Positions 45,088 to 55,998 of a DNA stretch of 64,000 nucleotides are shown one piece after another. Made by a program: the position numbers and the translations under genes. The notes below the pieces were generated by a model. It worked only from the letters and a program-made list of their open reading frames with translations, did no database searches and had not been told where the DNA came from. Origin of the DNA: Staphylotrichum longicolle (Eukaryota; Ascomycota; Sordariomycetes; Sordariales; Chaetomiaceae); the NCBI GenBank assembly GCA_019096155.1, contig JAHCVI010000001.1, positions 13,727,243 through 13,791,242 on the forward strand, written 5' to 3'. Position 1 is the stretch's first letter; every line of letters begins with the position of its first letter.

Positions 45088-47661
45088 ATGAATTTCTCTG
45101 GGAACAACATGAACCACTCACAAGATGCCCGGGGCGGCCGACTTGGCGTCGTCTACCACAATACGAATCAAGCTCAAGGTCATGGTGGCAGCAGGTACCG
45201 GGTCGACAACTGGCAGATCCCGGTGCCGATTGGAGACGCTAGTGCTCATTTCCTGCTCAAGGTTGGCAACGGACCGAACCCAGAGGTCGTCCAGTCCTTC
45301 TTCATGGACGGGGGAGACGACGCTCAGCACGGCCGCGGCGAGGACACGGCGTCAAAAAAGATCGCACAGGCCCTCGCTGTCATGAACGAAGCCTATTCAA
45401 CCACCAACTGGACTTTTGACGCCATCGTCACCACCCACCACGACAGAGACCATTACTACGGCCTGTCGCAGCTGCTCGGCCAAACCGTGACTCGCAATGA
45501 CGGCGAAGCGGGCAGAACCTATCAGCAGGCATACTTCCGCCCCGACCTTACCTACTACAGGGGCAACAATGACAACCCCGGGGCCCCCTTTCCAAAGTGG
45601 CACCCAATCTGCCCCTGCACCATTGCCGGCGAGGAGGCCATCGGCATTGACCTCTTCTCGAGGACACGCATGTTCTACAGACACCGTGACACCTTCATGG
45701 CACAGAGCGCCATGGACAAGAAACACGGGGTGATCGCGTTCAATCACAGCGAACCGGACATTGTCAGGAGGCCGCGGTTTGTCGTGGTGGGGCGCAACGG
45801 CTACGGCGTCAGCGTCGATTCGGCCGACCGCATCACGGTCAACGACCCGACAGAGAACCAAAAGTCTCTGCTCGCCGTCCTGTACTGGCCCCAGACCGGC
45901 CACACATCCTACTTTACCGGCGGCGACGGCAACCCCAAGGTGGAGCTAAAAGGGGTGGTGCCCTGGATGTTGGCAAACGAACATAAGAACTATCTCCCCA
46001 GGCTCCCGGTGAAGATGGTCAAGCTCGATCATCACGGCTCCCTCAACGAGACGCTCAACGACAAGGACGTCGGAGGCTTCGACAAGACCATTCTCACCAT
46101 GATGCAGCCCAAGAGCGTCCTGGTGACACCCGGCAACAAGCACGGGCACCCCAACTGGGTCGTCATGGAGCTTGTGAGAAGGCACTTGGCAACCACGGGG
46201 GGCAAGCTGTACACAACTCGCTCCCCGTATTGGTTGTCAAAGGGGAGAACCAACATGCTCGACACCAACACAAACCACGCGAGCTACAAAAAGGTTGCGC
46301 CAATGTTTGCCCCGGGCAAGGGCGACTGGGACGATAAAATCGGTGGCGACGCCGATGACGACCTCGTTGACGACCCCCACACCACCAACGGCACGCTCAT
46401 GATGGAGAACATGCATGACTGGAAGGGCGACTATGACGATTACAAGGTGCACGATGGCGACTTTGCCACGGAGCTGATGTCAGGACCTGATTTCGACCAG
46501 TACATCAAGGATGACGGGAAGCCGAATAGGAAGGCCATCAACGAGGAAAAGAAGAAGAGGGCTAAGCAAGTGGTAAGTGCTTTTAGCCAAAAGAGACGCG
46601 TCGCCAATCTTGGGCGAGCAAATGCTAATCTGTTATCCCTATTTTAGCTCTTGGCTTTGAAGAATAGCCACAGGCTGACGGTCAAGGACAAGTCAAACCT
46701 GGAAAAACGGGCAGCGCAAGAGGAGGAGGTGGACGAGTCAGAACTCCAGGTTGCCCACCGGGTGACTCAAGACAATCGGGACAACCTCCGCTGGCAGCAC
46801 AGGCAGGTCTGGGAGCAGATATGCGAGCAAGAGATCTGCGACCGCGGAAGCCCGTATTTTCTCGTCCGCTTCTCGTTCGAGCAGGGCGAGGACCCGGTCG
46901 TGGACTGCGACATGGACGAAGCGGGAAAACCGAAGCCCCTGCAATCAGCCGTCCCCGACACGCAAAAGAAGGTGCACAAGACCATCGGCGAGTACGACAT
47001 GGTGGATGATCGCGGGCACGACGTCAACATCACGACTGTCAGCACTGCGAAATCCACGGCCGAATACATGTACGAGCACGCCGAAGGCCTCGAGACGCTC
47101 ACGGCGCGGTTGAGCTTCATGAACTACGAGCTGAACCTCGGGCTGGGCCAGCACTTTTCGAACCTCAACTTCTTCCCGCAGAAAAAAAGCACCAAACAGC
47201 TGCTCCCAGCCGGGCTGGCGGGGATCGGAGCCATGCCCGGCAACTCGATGGACAACGCCAAAAACATTCGCATCAAGCTACCCGACTTCTCCAAGACCAA
47301 GGTCAAGGACGCCACAAACCAGGACACGGCAAAGCCCTTCACGGGCGGGTGGCCAGAACTGCTCAGCTTTACCGCCTTTGTCAAGCAGACCTGCCAAAAC
47401 TACAAGGACGTCCTGGAGTACACGACGCCGAACGGGATCAAGTGGAAGAAGGGCCGGGGCCGGGCCAAGAACGGCTACGAGGAGGCCACCGACATGCTGT
47501 GGAAGATGTACCAGCAGTGGATTGTCCTGCAGGACGCGGTGGAGAAGGCTGCGACGGGCCAGTACGCCACACATGTCAGCCAGCAGTTCAGGAGGCTGAA
47601 ATTGGCCCGTATTTATGTGCGCCCGACGCCTCACCGGGAAGACCTTGAGGAATTGGATTAG
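45088..47661 (+). CDS. Metallo-beta-lactamase-fold protein with large unknown C-terminal region
   Basis: Exons 45088-46572 and 46648-47661 join to 832 residues. The metal-site motif VTTHHDRDHYYGL is at residues 114-125, a variant of the HxHxDH signature close to the TH-x-D-x-DH form of ComEC/Rec2-like hydrolases. A second block YFTGGDGNP (about 275-283) and VKLDHHGSLNE (311-321) supply the expected later Asp and His ligands. The fold hydrolyses phosphoesters, esters or lactams; the substrate is unknown. After an acidic region (DGDFATEL...), the C-terminal 300 residues hold SYFLVRFSFEQGE-type strands and long helices without a recognised domain. No signal peptide or membrane helix is present, so it is not a channel like ComEC. 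It lies 1.4 kb downstream of the intact MACPF-jacalin gene on the same strand. Confidence 0.78.
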
Positions 47662-48519
47662 TGTGAGCAGCTGCATGTGTTTGGGTTTGGTTGGGTGAGC
47701 CTGATGGACACGTCTTGTCTCGGGACCTCAGGAGAGGCACTGTCTTTAGGAGCCATGTTGCACCGTCATCTTTGTTTGAATATTCGTGTGTATATTCCGT
47801 ATATCACCTTTGTTAGCTCGGAACGATACTCTATCCCGCAGTCACAGTCTGTCAGTCTGTGTAAACTCCCCTCGTCCGCAACAAAATGTCAAACAATGAC
47901 GGATTTGAACCGACATGGGTCCGCTGATGAACTGTACTGCCCAAAGTCTCGACAAGGAAAAGGAGAAACAAGGCGGTGTTGTAGCGTTTTCCGGCGGAGT
48001 TTGGAAAGGCTATTTCGCTCTCCCCACAGCGACATCTTCTGGTCTTTGGTGCTGTTGTCGAAGTGGAGCTTGACGAACAGTGGGTCGGTGGATGTGCCTG
48101 CTGCAGTGATGCAAGAATGGTGCCAAGACAAACCCCAACCGACCCTGGCGACCCCAGCCTTGCACTTGATCAGCTTGTGGAGCTCGCACAGACCCACTGA
48201 GGTCATCTGCCTGGTGACACCAAGGGTCCCATCGTGCTCCTCTCTTGCTCCGAACCCAGTTGTTTGGCTTGCAGGACGGCCACATCGTACGGATACGCGC
48301 TGCGCTACCCGCGTACCTGCGTCGATCGACATCGACCTCCAATCTCCTCTCGCGACGATGCGATCGGCCCTACAGAGACCCTGATTGAACCCTCTCTGCT
48401 ACGGCCGCACTTGCCCGTCGCATCCCCAACAAACCGACCCAACTCCGCCAACGATCACTCACCACACACCACCACACCACCACCACCACCACCACCACCA
48501 CCACCACCATCCGCCCAAA
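47662..48519. other. Intergenic with CAC-repeat leader
   Basis: No supported gene. It ends in a CAC/ACC repeat at 48469-48510 directly upstream of the transporter ATG, probably in the 5' untranslated leader. Confidence 0.5.
48469..48510. repeat. (CAC)n microsatellite in the 5' leader
   Basis: Tandem CAC/ACC triplets end ten bases before the ATG at 48520. Length variation here could affect translation of the transporter; that is inference. Confidence 0.85.
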
Positions 48520-50313
48520 ATGTCCCCATTCCCCGCCCGCCCGGCCACCCCCGGCTCCGAAACCTCCCCCCTCCTCCGCTCCTCCCGCTCGCGCTCGCCC
48601 TCCCCCTCCACATCGACCCTCAGCCCGGCCCCGAGCTCCCGCTCCGCCTCCCCTTCCTCCCTCCGCCGCCGCCGCCGCAAGACCACCACCCGCCTCGTCC
48701 GCGCGACCTCGCTCGCCTCGGCCCTGCTCTCGGCCCTCTGCGCCGGCTCCATCACCATCTTCTCCCTCTACGGCCACATCCTGCAGTCGCGCCTGCACTA
48801 CACCCAGTTCCAGGTCAACGGCCTGGCCTCGGCCGCCTCCGTCGCCATGTACATCCCCGTGCCGCTGCTGGGGTACCTGTGCGACCGCGCCGGGCCCGCG
48901 CCGCTGAGCCTGCTGGCGGCCGTCATGTTCGGGGGCGGGTACGCGGGCGCCGCGGGCGCGTTCGCCAAGGCGTGCGTCGCGGAGGAGGGCGCGGCCGAGG
49001 AGGGCGGCGGCGGCCAGCGGCAGTGGTATGCCCTGATGGTGCTCGCGTTCATGGGGGTGGGCGTGGGCACGTGCAGCATGTACATGAGCGCCGTGGCGAC
49101 GTGCGCCAAGAACTTTGGGAGGGGCCGGCATCGCGGTCTGGCGGTGGCGCTGCCGATCGCGGCGTTTGGGTTGAGCGGCATGTGGCTGAGCCAGGTGGGG
49201 AGTCGGTTGTTCTTGAGGAGGGATGCCGGGGCGGAGGAGGGGGAGGTGGATGTGGTGAGGTTCTTCGTGTTTCTGGCGGTGCTGTTGGTGGTGGTGGGCG
49301 TGGTGGGGATGTTTGGGCTGAAGATTGTGGACGAGAAGGATCTGATTGAGGAGGCGGTGGAGGAGTTGGAGAGGAGCGGGATCCTGGATGGGAGTGTCGT
49401 CTTCACGCCGGGGCGCCCGCAGAACGGGTACGGGGCGGTGGCCGAGCGCGGGGACCCGTTCGAGGAGTTGGAGAATGCGGGCATCAAGGACCCCGAGGAG
49501 GAGGAAGCCCGGCTGAAGAAGCAGTGGGTGCTCAACGCGGAAACCCGACGCTTCCTCACCGACCACACCATGTGGTGTTTTGCCCTCGGCTTCTTCTTCA
49601 TGATCGGCCCCGGCGAGGCCTTCATCAACAACATGGGCACGGTCATCAAGACCCTCTACCCCCCAACTCTCCACTACGTCGGCAAACCCACCTCAGCCGC
49701 CACGCACGTTTCCATCGTCGGGATAACCAGCACCGCCGTCCGCCTCCTGACCGGCACACTCACCGACCTCCTCGCCCCGAGCCCCAAAGCCCGTCACATC
49801 CAGATCACTGCTTCGACCCACAGCCCTTTCCACCGCTCATCCTTCTCCATCTCGCGCGTCACCTTCCTCCTCTTCTTCGCCCTCCTCCTCTCCCTCGGCC
49901 TGGCCAGCCTGGCCTCGGGCTTTGTCCAGAACCACGGCGACCGCTTCTGGATCGTGTCCGGGCTCGTCGGCGCCGGCTACGGCGCCGTCTTCAGCCTGAC
50001 GCCCATCATCATCACCGTCATCTGGGGCGTCGAGAACTTCGCCACCAACTGGGGCATCGTCGCCATGTTCCCCGCGCTCGGCGCCACGCTGTGGGGGCTC
50101 GTCTACTCGGCCGTGTACCAGGCCGGCGCGGACAGGAGGGAGGCTCTGCCTGGCGGCGGCGGTGGCGAGGACGAGGATAACCTGTGCTACGGGGAGGAGT
50201 GCTACGCCCCTGCGTTCTGGGCCATGGCGGCCAGCGTGTGGATTGCTTGCGGGCTGGTCCTGTGGGCGTGGAAGGGGAGGAACGGGTGGTCGCAGAGGGG
50301 AATTGTGGTGTAG
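48520..50313 (+). CDS. MCH1-type major facilitator transporter
   Basis: A single exon of 597 residues. A Ser/Arg-rich cytosolic N-terminus precedes about twelve hydrophobic segments, opening with LVRATSLASALLSALCAGSITIFSLYGHILQSRLHYTQFQVN, the characteristic start of the MCH1/nodulin-like MFS group. Later family features are CAKNFGRGRHRGLAVALPIAAFGLSGM and MWCFALGFFFMIGPGEAFINNMGTVI, with a long acidic central loop carrying IVDEKDLIEEAVEELE. The yeast relative was named for similarity to monocarboxylate permeases but its substrate is not settled; a vacuolar or plasma-membrane location is likely. GC content at third positions is very high. ATG 48520 is chosen because the frame upstream lacks another Met and encodes repeat sequence. 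Confidence 0.88.
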   Translation: MSPFPARPATPGSETSPLLRSSRSRSPSPSTSTLSPAPSSRSASPSSLRRRRRKTTTRLVRATSLASALLSALCAGSITIFSLYGHILQSRLHYTQFQVNGLASAASVAMYIPVPLLGYLCDRAGPAPLSLLAAVMFGGGYAGAAGAFAKACVAEEGAAEEGGGGQRQWYALMVLAFMGVGVGTCSMYMSAVATCAKNFGRGRHRGLAVALPIAAFGLSGMWLSQVGSRLFLRRDAGAEEGEVDVVRFFVFLAVLLVVVGVVGMFGLKIVDEKDLIEEAVEELERSGILDGSVVFTPGRPQNGYGAVAERGDPFEELENAGIKDPEEEEARLKKQWVLNAETRRFLTDHTMWCFALGFFFMIGPGEAFINNMGTVIKTLYPPTLHYVGKPTSAATHVSIVGITSTAVRLLTGTLTDLLAPSPKARHIQITASTHSPFHRSSFSISRVTFLLFFALLLSLGLASLASGFVQNHGDRFWIVSGLVGAGYGAVFSLTPIIITVIWGVENFATNWGIVAMFPALGATLWGLVYSAVYQAGADRREALPGGGGGEDEDNLCYGEECYAPAFWAMAASVWIACGLVLWAWKGRNGWSQRGIVV

Positions 50314-50875
50314 ACAGGGTAAGACTGGGTATGGAAGCTGTTGCGGTGGATAAACTGAACATAACTACGGCATCTGAAGAGTGAGGGTTCAAGTGTAGCA
50401 TGTATATAGCGTTGGTTAGCCTAAGTGCATTGCTGAAATATCAAGTATACTCGACAGCCGTTCAAGTTGCCTTCCTCTTCTCCTGCGCAAACAGCGCAAG
50501 TGAGGTCCGTGACTGAGGCGCAGAACTGTTTGCTCGGGAAATGCAGTCATTGGACGAGCCATGAATGCGGCAGACTGTGCTCTGCCTGGCCTGTGTTTGT
50601 CTGGTTGGATGAAGAATGACGGAACGACAAGGCTTCCTGGGAAAACCTGCAGGTGCCCAGACAACGACCGTAACACGGGTACCTTCCCCGCAGCAATGAG
50701 TCGGTGTCAGGCACACGCTCTGCATCACTGCCTGACCACTCGAGCGCGACTCTTCCGTTTGCACCACTGCCCCAGAGCTATGTTAACCAGCCATCCCCTC
50801 CCTCATCGCAGGTCCCCATTTAGAAACAAGAGCAACCCGAATTTGAGGCGAGACGTCACAGTGTCGAGGGCAACC
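50314..50875. other. Intergenic, nothing recognised
   Basis: This is the gap between the transporter and the TPR-SET gene. The open frame of the next gene extends upstream of 50876 but shows no family-like sequence there. Confidence 0.5.
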
Positions 50876-53263
50876 ATGGATACCCACAATGTATCAGACA
50901 GCCCGCAATATGCCCAACTCCTTCGCGGCCAGCAGCAGAAACTGCGAGATGCTCAGGCCCGCATAGGCCAGCGCCCGACGCGACAGCCACGGGCTCAAGT
51001 TATTCTCCAGTTTCAACTGAAACTGATGGCATCTCAAGCTCAAAAGGCTGCTCAGAAGCAACAAACCTCTCACATCAGAACATCATTTGTGCCCTTGCCA
51101 TATCCCCCGTGCGTGATCCCACTCTCCAATCTCAAGAAGATAATTATCGATGATCTGCTTCTTGAGACTCACCACAGGGGCACCTATCTGCTGGTTCGGT
51201 CAGTCACCCCTCAAGATCGCATGACTGCAGTCATGGCTATCGTGGAAGACGAAAAGGGCGACGTTCTCATGGTACAGTTGTACCATCAAGAAAATGACGC
51301 AGTCGGACAGGCAGAGGATATACTCGTCGAGGGTATGGTCCTGATCCTCAAGGAACCATACTTGAAGTTGATGTCAGACGGCAACTACGGACTTCGTGTC
51401 GACCACTTGTCGGACGTCGTGTTCCTCTCGGCAAACGATGAACGAATTCCAACGAGCTGGCAACGGGAATCGCCTGCGCTCAGCGGCACCGCCTTGACTT
51501 GGAAGGCCAAGGGCAACGAGCATTTCAAAACCTCGGCGTATCGGTCTGCCGTTGAATGGTGCGTTCAGTGAAAGCTGTCATTCGCGTCAAGACTCTAATG
51601 TAACCTGCATGTTGACAGCTACACCCGAGCTCTTGACTGCCCGTCAACCCTGGAAGAGGGTCAAGTCATCAGGCTCAATCGATCCCTCGTGTTCCTCAGA
51701 TTACAGCAGTACGATGCTGCCCTTTCAGACATCGAATCCGCAACAGTCGCCGAGACCGCCAAATCACCCGAGAAGGCCCTCTTCCGCAAGGCCGAAGCAC
51801 TCTATGGTCTTGAAAGATATCGTGAATGCTGCGAAGCCCTCAAGAAGCTCCGTCTCGAGTATCCCGACAACACGGCAGCCAAACCGCGGTTAACCCGAGC
51901 CATTGGCCGCCTCGCAGAACATACCACCGGGAAATACCAGTTCAAGCAGCTTCACAGCGAGGCCGCCGAGCTCCGGCCACCGCACTTGGATCATGCCACC
52001 TACATGGGCCAGGTCAGCATTCGACCAGCGGGATCTCGTGGCCGCGGGCTCTTCACGACCAAGGGAGTCAAAGCCGGCGATCTTCTCTTTTGTGAGAAGG
52101 CATTTTCCCACGCCTTCATCGATAAGGAACAAGGCCGCGGTGTTGACATGACACTGCTGATCGACTCGGAGAATGGAGGCACAATGGGGGCGCAGTCCGA
52201 CCTGAGCGACATGACTATCCGGAAGCTTTACCGGAACCCTTCGCTGATGTCAACCATCACCGACCTTCATCACGGCTCATACCAGCCCGTCGATACCATT
52301 CAGGTTGACGGAAAGCCAGTGGTTGACACGTAAGCAATACTCACCCCTTTTTCAACCCAACAGTCCGTCCGACCTTGCTCTAACCACACACCTCATCCCA
52401 GCTTCCTCATGCGGCGCATCATCGCCCTCAACGCCTTCGGCTGCCCCCTCTCCACCCTCGCCTCGCACCAACAGCACCCCAACCGCACCCAGACGACCAA
52501 CCCGGCAGAAAAAGAAACCTTCCACTCCTGCGGCCTCTGGCCCACCGCGTCCGCCATCAACCACAGCTGCACCAGCAACGCCCGCCGCGCCTTCATCGGC
52601 GACATGATGATCGCGCGCGCCACGCGCGACCTCGCCCCGGACACCGAGATCACCTGGTGGTACCAGGTCCCCACGGCGGACGGCCACGCCCAGCGCAAGA
52701 CGGCGCTGCTGCGCCACTGGGGGTTCGCGTGCGACTGCGCGCTGTGCGAGGACGAGGAGCGCACTAGCGCGGCGGTTCGGGCGCGGCGAAAGGGCCTCGC
52801 GGCGCGGCTGGAGAGATGCCTCGTGGCGTTGGGAAGGGGGCGAAAGGGGGAGGAGGCGGCGGTCGTCGCGGAGATTGAGACGGTTGCGGAGGCTATGGCG
52901 GCGACGTACGACCGGCCCTCGCGTGAGGTGCCGAGGTTGGCAATCTGGGAGGCCATGCAGAAGCCTCTGATGGCCGTGGTGGAGATGAAGCAGGTGCAGC
53001 CGGCCGGGTGGGTCAAGCTGTTCTTGTCAGCCTTTGCAGCGCTCGGGTATGTCATTGAGGGCGGGATGAGCGGAATGATCGTGGTTCGGGAGTGGGGTTT
53101 GATGGTGGGCGGGGTGGTGGCAGCTTGGATGTCGCTTCGCGACGTATACCGCCTGGCGGCGCCTGAGCTGGTGATGCCTGCGGAAGGTTACGCGAAGACG
53201 GCGTACAGGATGGTGTTTGGTGAGGATGAGACGTTTGAACCGTATGGGGAATGCTGGCTGTGA
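50876..53263 (+). CDS. TPR and SET domain protein (SMYD-like lysine methyltransferase family)
   Basis: Exons 50876-51558, 51619-52329 and 52402-53263 join to 751 residues. A central TPR-like region (ALTWKAKGNEHFKTSAYRSAVEWYTRAL, then LNRSLVFLRLQQYDAALSDIESA and KALFRKAEALYGLERYRECCEAL) precedes the SET domain. The SET opening is SIRPAGSRGRGLFTTKGVKAGDLL, the core is INHSCTSNARRAFIGDMMIARATRDLAPDTEITWWY, and a post-SET Cys cluster is FACDCALC. These are the S-adenosylmethionine-binding and substrate-channel elements of SET methyltransferases. The order TPR then SET is common in fungal proteins of this type. The target lysine is unknown and activity has not been shown for most of them. ATG 50876 (MDTHNVSD) is the best start. 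Confidence 0.88.
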
Positions 53264-53540
53264 TCACCCCGGACCTACTGACCGTCTCGGTCGCCGAGTC
53301 TCGGTTCAACGGCCAGAGCTGATCATGGACACGCTGTCCCTTAGGTGTGAGCCGTGCACGGGCGCCGGTATCATAGGTACATACTTACACAAAGAGGAAC
53401 GCTTGGCCGGGTGAATTGGTTGACTCAAGCTCAGCTGTACACCATCATCCTCTCCTTGTCCATCTATGCAAATTGAGAGAGGCGTTATCCTAGTAGGCGT
53501 CAGCAACGTGAAATCCAAGACCACATTGAGAGCTAGACAT

Positions 53541-53724
53541 TAGAAGAGAAAATGAGAAAATGAGAAAAAGAGAGAAAGAGAGAAAGAGAGAAAGAGAGAG
53601 AAAGAGAGAGAAAGAGAGAAAGAGAGAAAGAGAGAGAAAGAGAAAGAGAGAAAGAGAGAAAGAGAGAAAGAGAGAAAGAAAAAGAGAGAGAAAGAGGGAA
53701 AGCGGGAAAGAGGGAAAGAAGGGG
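53541..53724. repeat. GAAA/GAGA purine microsatellite, about 180 bp
   Basis: An almost pure purine strand of GAGAAA-type units. Long homopurine-homopyrimidine tracts can form triplex DNA and are length-variable. Confidence 0.95.
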
Positions 53725-53913
53725 GGGATAACAATATAAAATATATATCGTCTGAGTTAAAATTCCAAGACCACTTCCTAACAAACACGTTTCTACGATA
53801 TCTACCTTTCATATGTCCGAACCTATAAACTGCTGAAGCAGAGGGGTGACCTTGGAGAGATGTCTATCTCTTCACTCTACATCTTCCAGTATCCTAAGGC
53901 ACTCTCGCTTGGC

Positions 53914-53943
53914 TGTGTGCGTGTGCGTGTGCGTGTGCGTGTG
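53914..53943. repeat. (GTGTGC)n microsatellite
   Basis: About five tandem GTGTGC units. Confidence 0.9.
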
Positions 53944-54644
53944 CTGTTGCGCGAGGTCGAGGGATGGCTTTACCATTTGGGTAGACTCTTCGGGGTTTAC
54001 TTACCTACTGACTCTGCCCAGGCACACTCAAGCTCGACATAGCCTGGCAGCGGAGGCTGTGCAAATAGGCACTAACCATCAATTTCAGCCCTCAGATCTC
54101 CTTGTCTCGTCCACTCTCGCGTGCGACTGGCTCAGCACCAATTGGGAGGCCTGGAGCTTCATGGAACGTTCGAAGCCTGCGGGGTGAGGTCAGCTCCTCC
54201 CGACAGCACCTGCGTCACACAAGCTTCGAAACAGTGACAACACGACAGTAACAGACTAACCTCTCCCTTTGGGGAAACCACTCTCCCATTGGCTTCTGGA
54301 GGTCGTGAAATCGGTCTCTCCGCCCAGCACCCTCCATCGCAAACCGGGCAGCCATGCAGCGCCAAGCGAGCCAAGGGCTAGACGAGCCCGTTGCGGTTTC
54401 ATTTTACCAGAGCCAGACATGTGCTGAGACTCTGTCCCCAGTCGGCAATAAGACGGGTCACCTCAATCCGCATCGATCATAAAGTGATTGCCTACTAGGT
54501 AATACATTCCTTTCTAAAGTTATGTACAGTTTTTTGTCGCTTTCCTCCACAAAGCTGATCCCCAGTCATCCCCGTAAACCAGTTCTACTTGAAATCACCC
54601 CGCCCTTTGGAGGAATCGACGGTACACCGACGGCCCTCTCATTT

Positions 54645-55998
54645 TTAGTGCTTCTTACAGCCGCGGGGGGGTGTGGAGATGGCCTCGAGGAAGGCGTTGT
54701 AGGCAGGCTTCTTCTCGAAGTTGCTGTCCCAGAGCAGCGCCTCGCCCTCGCCCTTGAACGTACCCGGGATCCACGAATATTTGTCCGAGATGCCCTAACG
54801 TGGAGAAAAAGAGGTAAAGTCAGCAGTTGTTGGCAAAGGAAGGTACCTGTCAGGAGGGATCCCGGAATACACAGCCAGGAGGGCGCCCAAAGCGCAGGCG
54901 AACTTACCCAGAGGGTGATGCCCACACAGCGCTTGACATTCAGGCACGACCGGCCCACTCGGGCGTAGGCATCGGCCAAGACCTGCTGCTTCTCCGCGTC
55001 GGCAGGCGTGTTCATGCGGATGTCGAGCTCGGTGTAGGCGACGTCAACGCCGAGGTTGGCCGTCTTCTTGAGCGCCTTGGTGAGATCCTTCTCGGAGGGG
55101 ATGGGGACTGAATTGGTCGGCGTGACCTCGGTGGTCAGGTGGCCCTGGTAGCCGACGCCGTCGATGCGGACGCCGTACTGCTGGAGGAGCTTCACGATAC
55201 GCACGGCGCCGTCGAGCTTGGGACCCAAGTACTCCAGGTTGTAATCATTGTAGTAAAGCTTCGCCGCGGGATCGGCGGCGGCGGCGGTACGGAAGGCAAT
55301 GGGGATGTAGGCCTCGCCAATAACGCGGAGGAAGACGCTGTCGCGGTAGGTGCCGTCCTCATTCAGCGCCTCGTTGACCACGTCCCAGTGGTTGCACCGG
55401 CCCTTGTACCGGCCCATGACCTGGTTGATGTGGTTCGTCATGACGTCGATCAGCGTCGCGTTGTCGAAGTTGCTATTGGACACCCAGCTAGGCAGCTGCG
55501 AGTGCCAGACGAGCGTATGGCAGCGTACGTCTACCGACAGGAGTAAGCATCGCTATCCTATTTCCAACCAGCCCAATCAACCAATCTGCACATTGGGTGA
55601 CTTACGCTTATTGTTCTGCTGCGCCCAGTCGATGTGCTGGTCTGCCGAGGCGAAGGTGAATTGGCCGCGGCTGGGCTCGGTCGACTCCCACTTCATGGCG
55701 TTCTCGGGCGTGATGGAGCCAATTTCATTCCGAATGATGTTCTGCTCCGTGTCGTCGTTGCGGAGCGTGAGCGCGGTGCCGATGTATTGGCGGCCGGCGG
55801 CCTTCATGGCGGCGTTGAGAGTTTGCGTCTGCCGGTGGATGAGGCTAGAGAGTAGAGCGTTGGACGTTAGACCCGACTTTTTGGTGTGGCCGCTCAACAG
55901 TCAAGCAGCACTCACTTCATGGCCTCATGGTCAGCGGAGATGGGCCCGGCAGCGGCAAGGCCGCTGAGTGCCAGGGCAACAGGGGCAGAAAATCGCAT
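54645..55998 (-). CDS. GH10 endo-beta-1,4-xylanase
   Basis: Four exons join with consistent phases to 364 residues. ATG 55998 starts a signal peptide (MRFSAPVALALSGLAAAGP). The GH10 barrel follows: YIGTALT, ITPENAMKWE, the HTLVWHSQLPSWV motif, the acid/base Glu E161 in WDVVNEAL and the nucleophile E275 in YTELDIRM. The end GISDKYSWIPG and LLWDSNFEKKPAYNAF is typical. Introns have GTGAGT/GTAAGT donors and lie near 55830-55915, 55530-55605 and 54795-54907. It hydrolyses internal bonds of xylan outside the cell. No CBM is attached. A TATA box lies about 100 bases upstream. Confidence 0.93.

Larger units (their letters stand above)
53264..54644. other. Intergenic with two microsatellites
   Basis: No supported gene. 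It holds a long purine tract at 53541-53724 and a GTGTGC repeat at 53914-53943. Confidence 0.6.

Noticed and set aside
48370..49674. Long minus-strand open frame opposite the MCH1-type gene
   Set aside because: Shadow frame caused by very high GC at third positions; the plus strand has clear transporter features.
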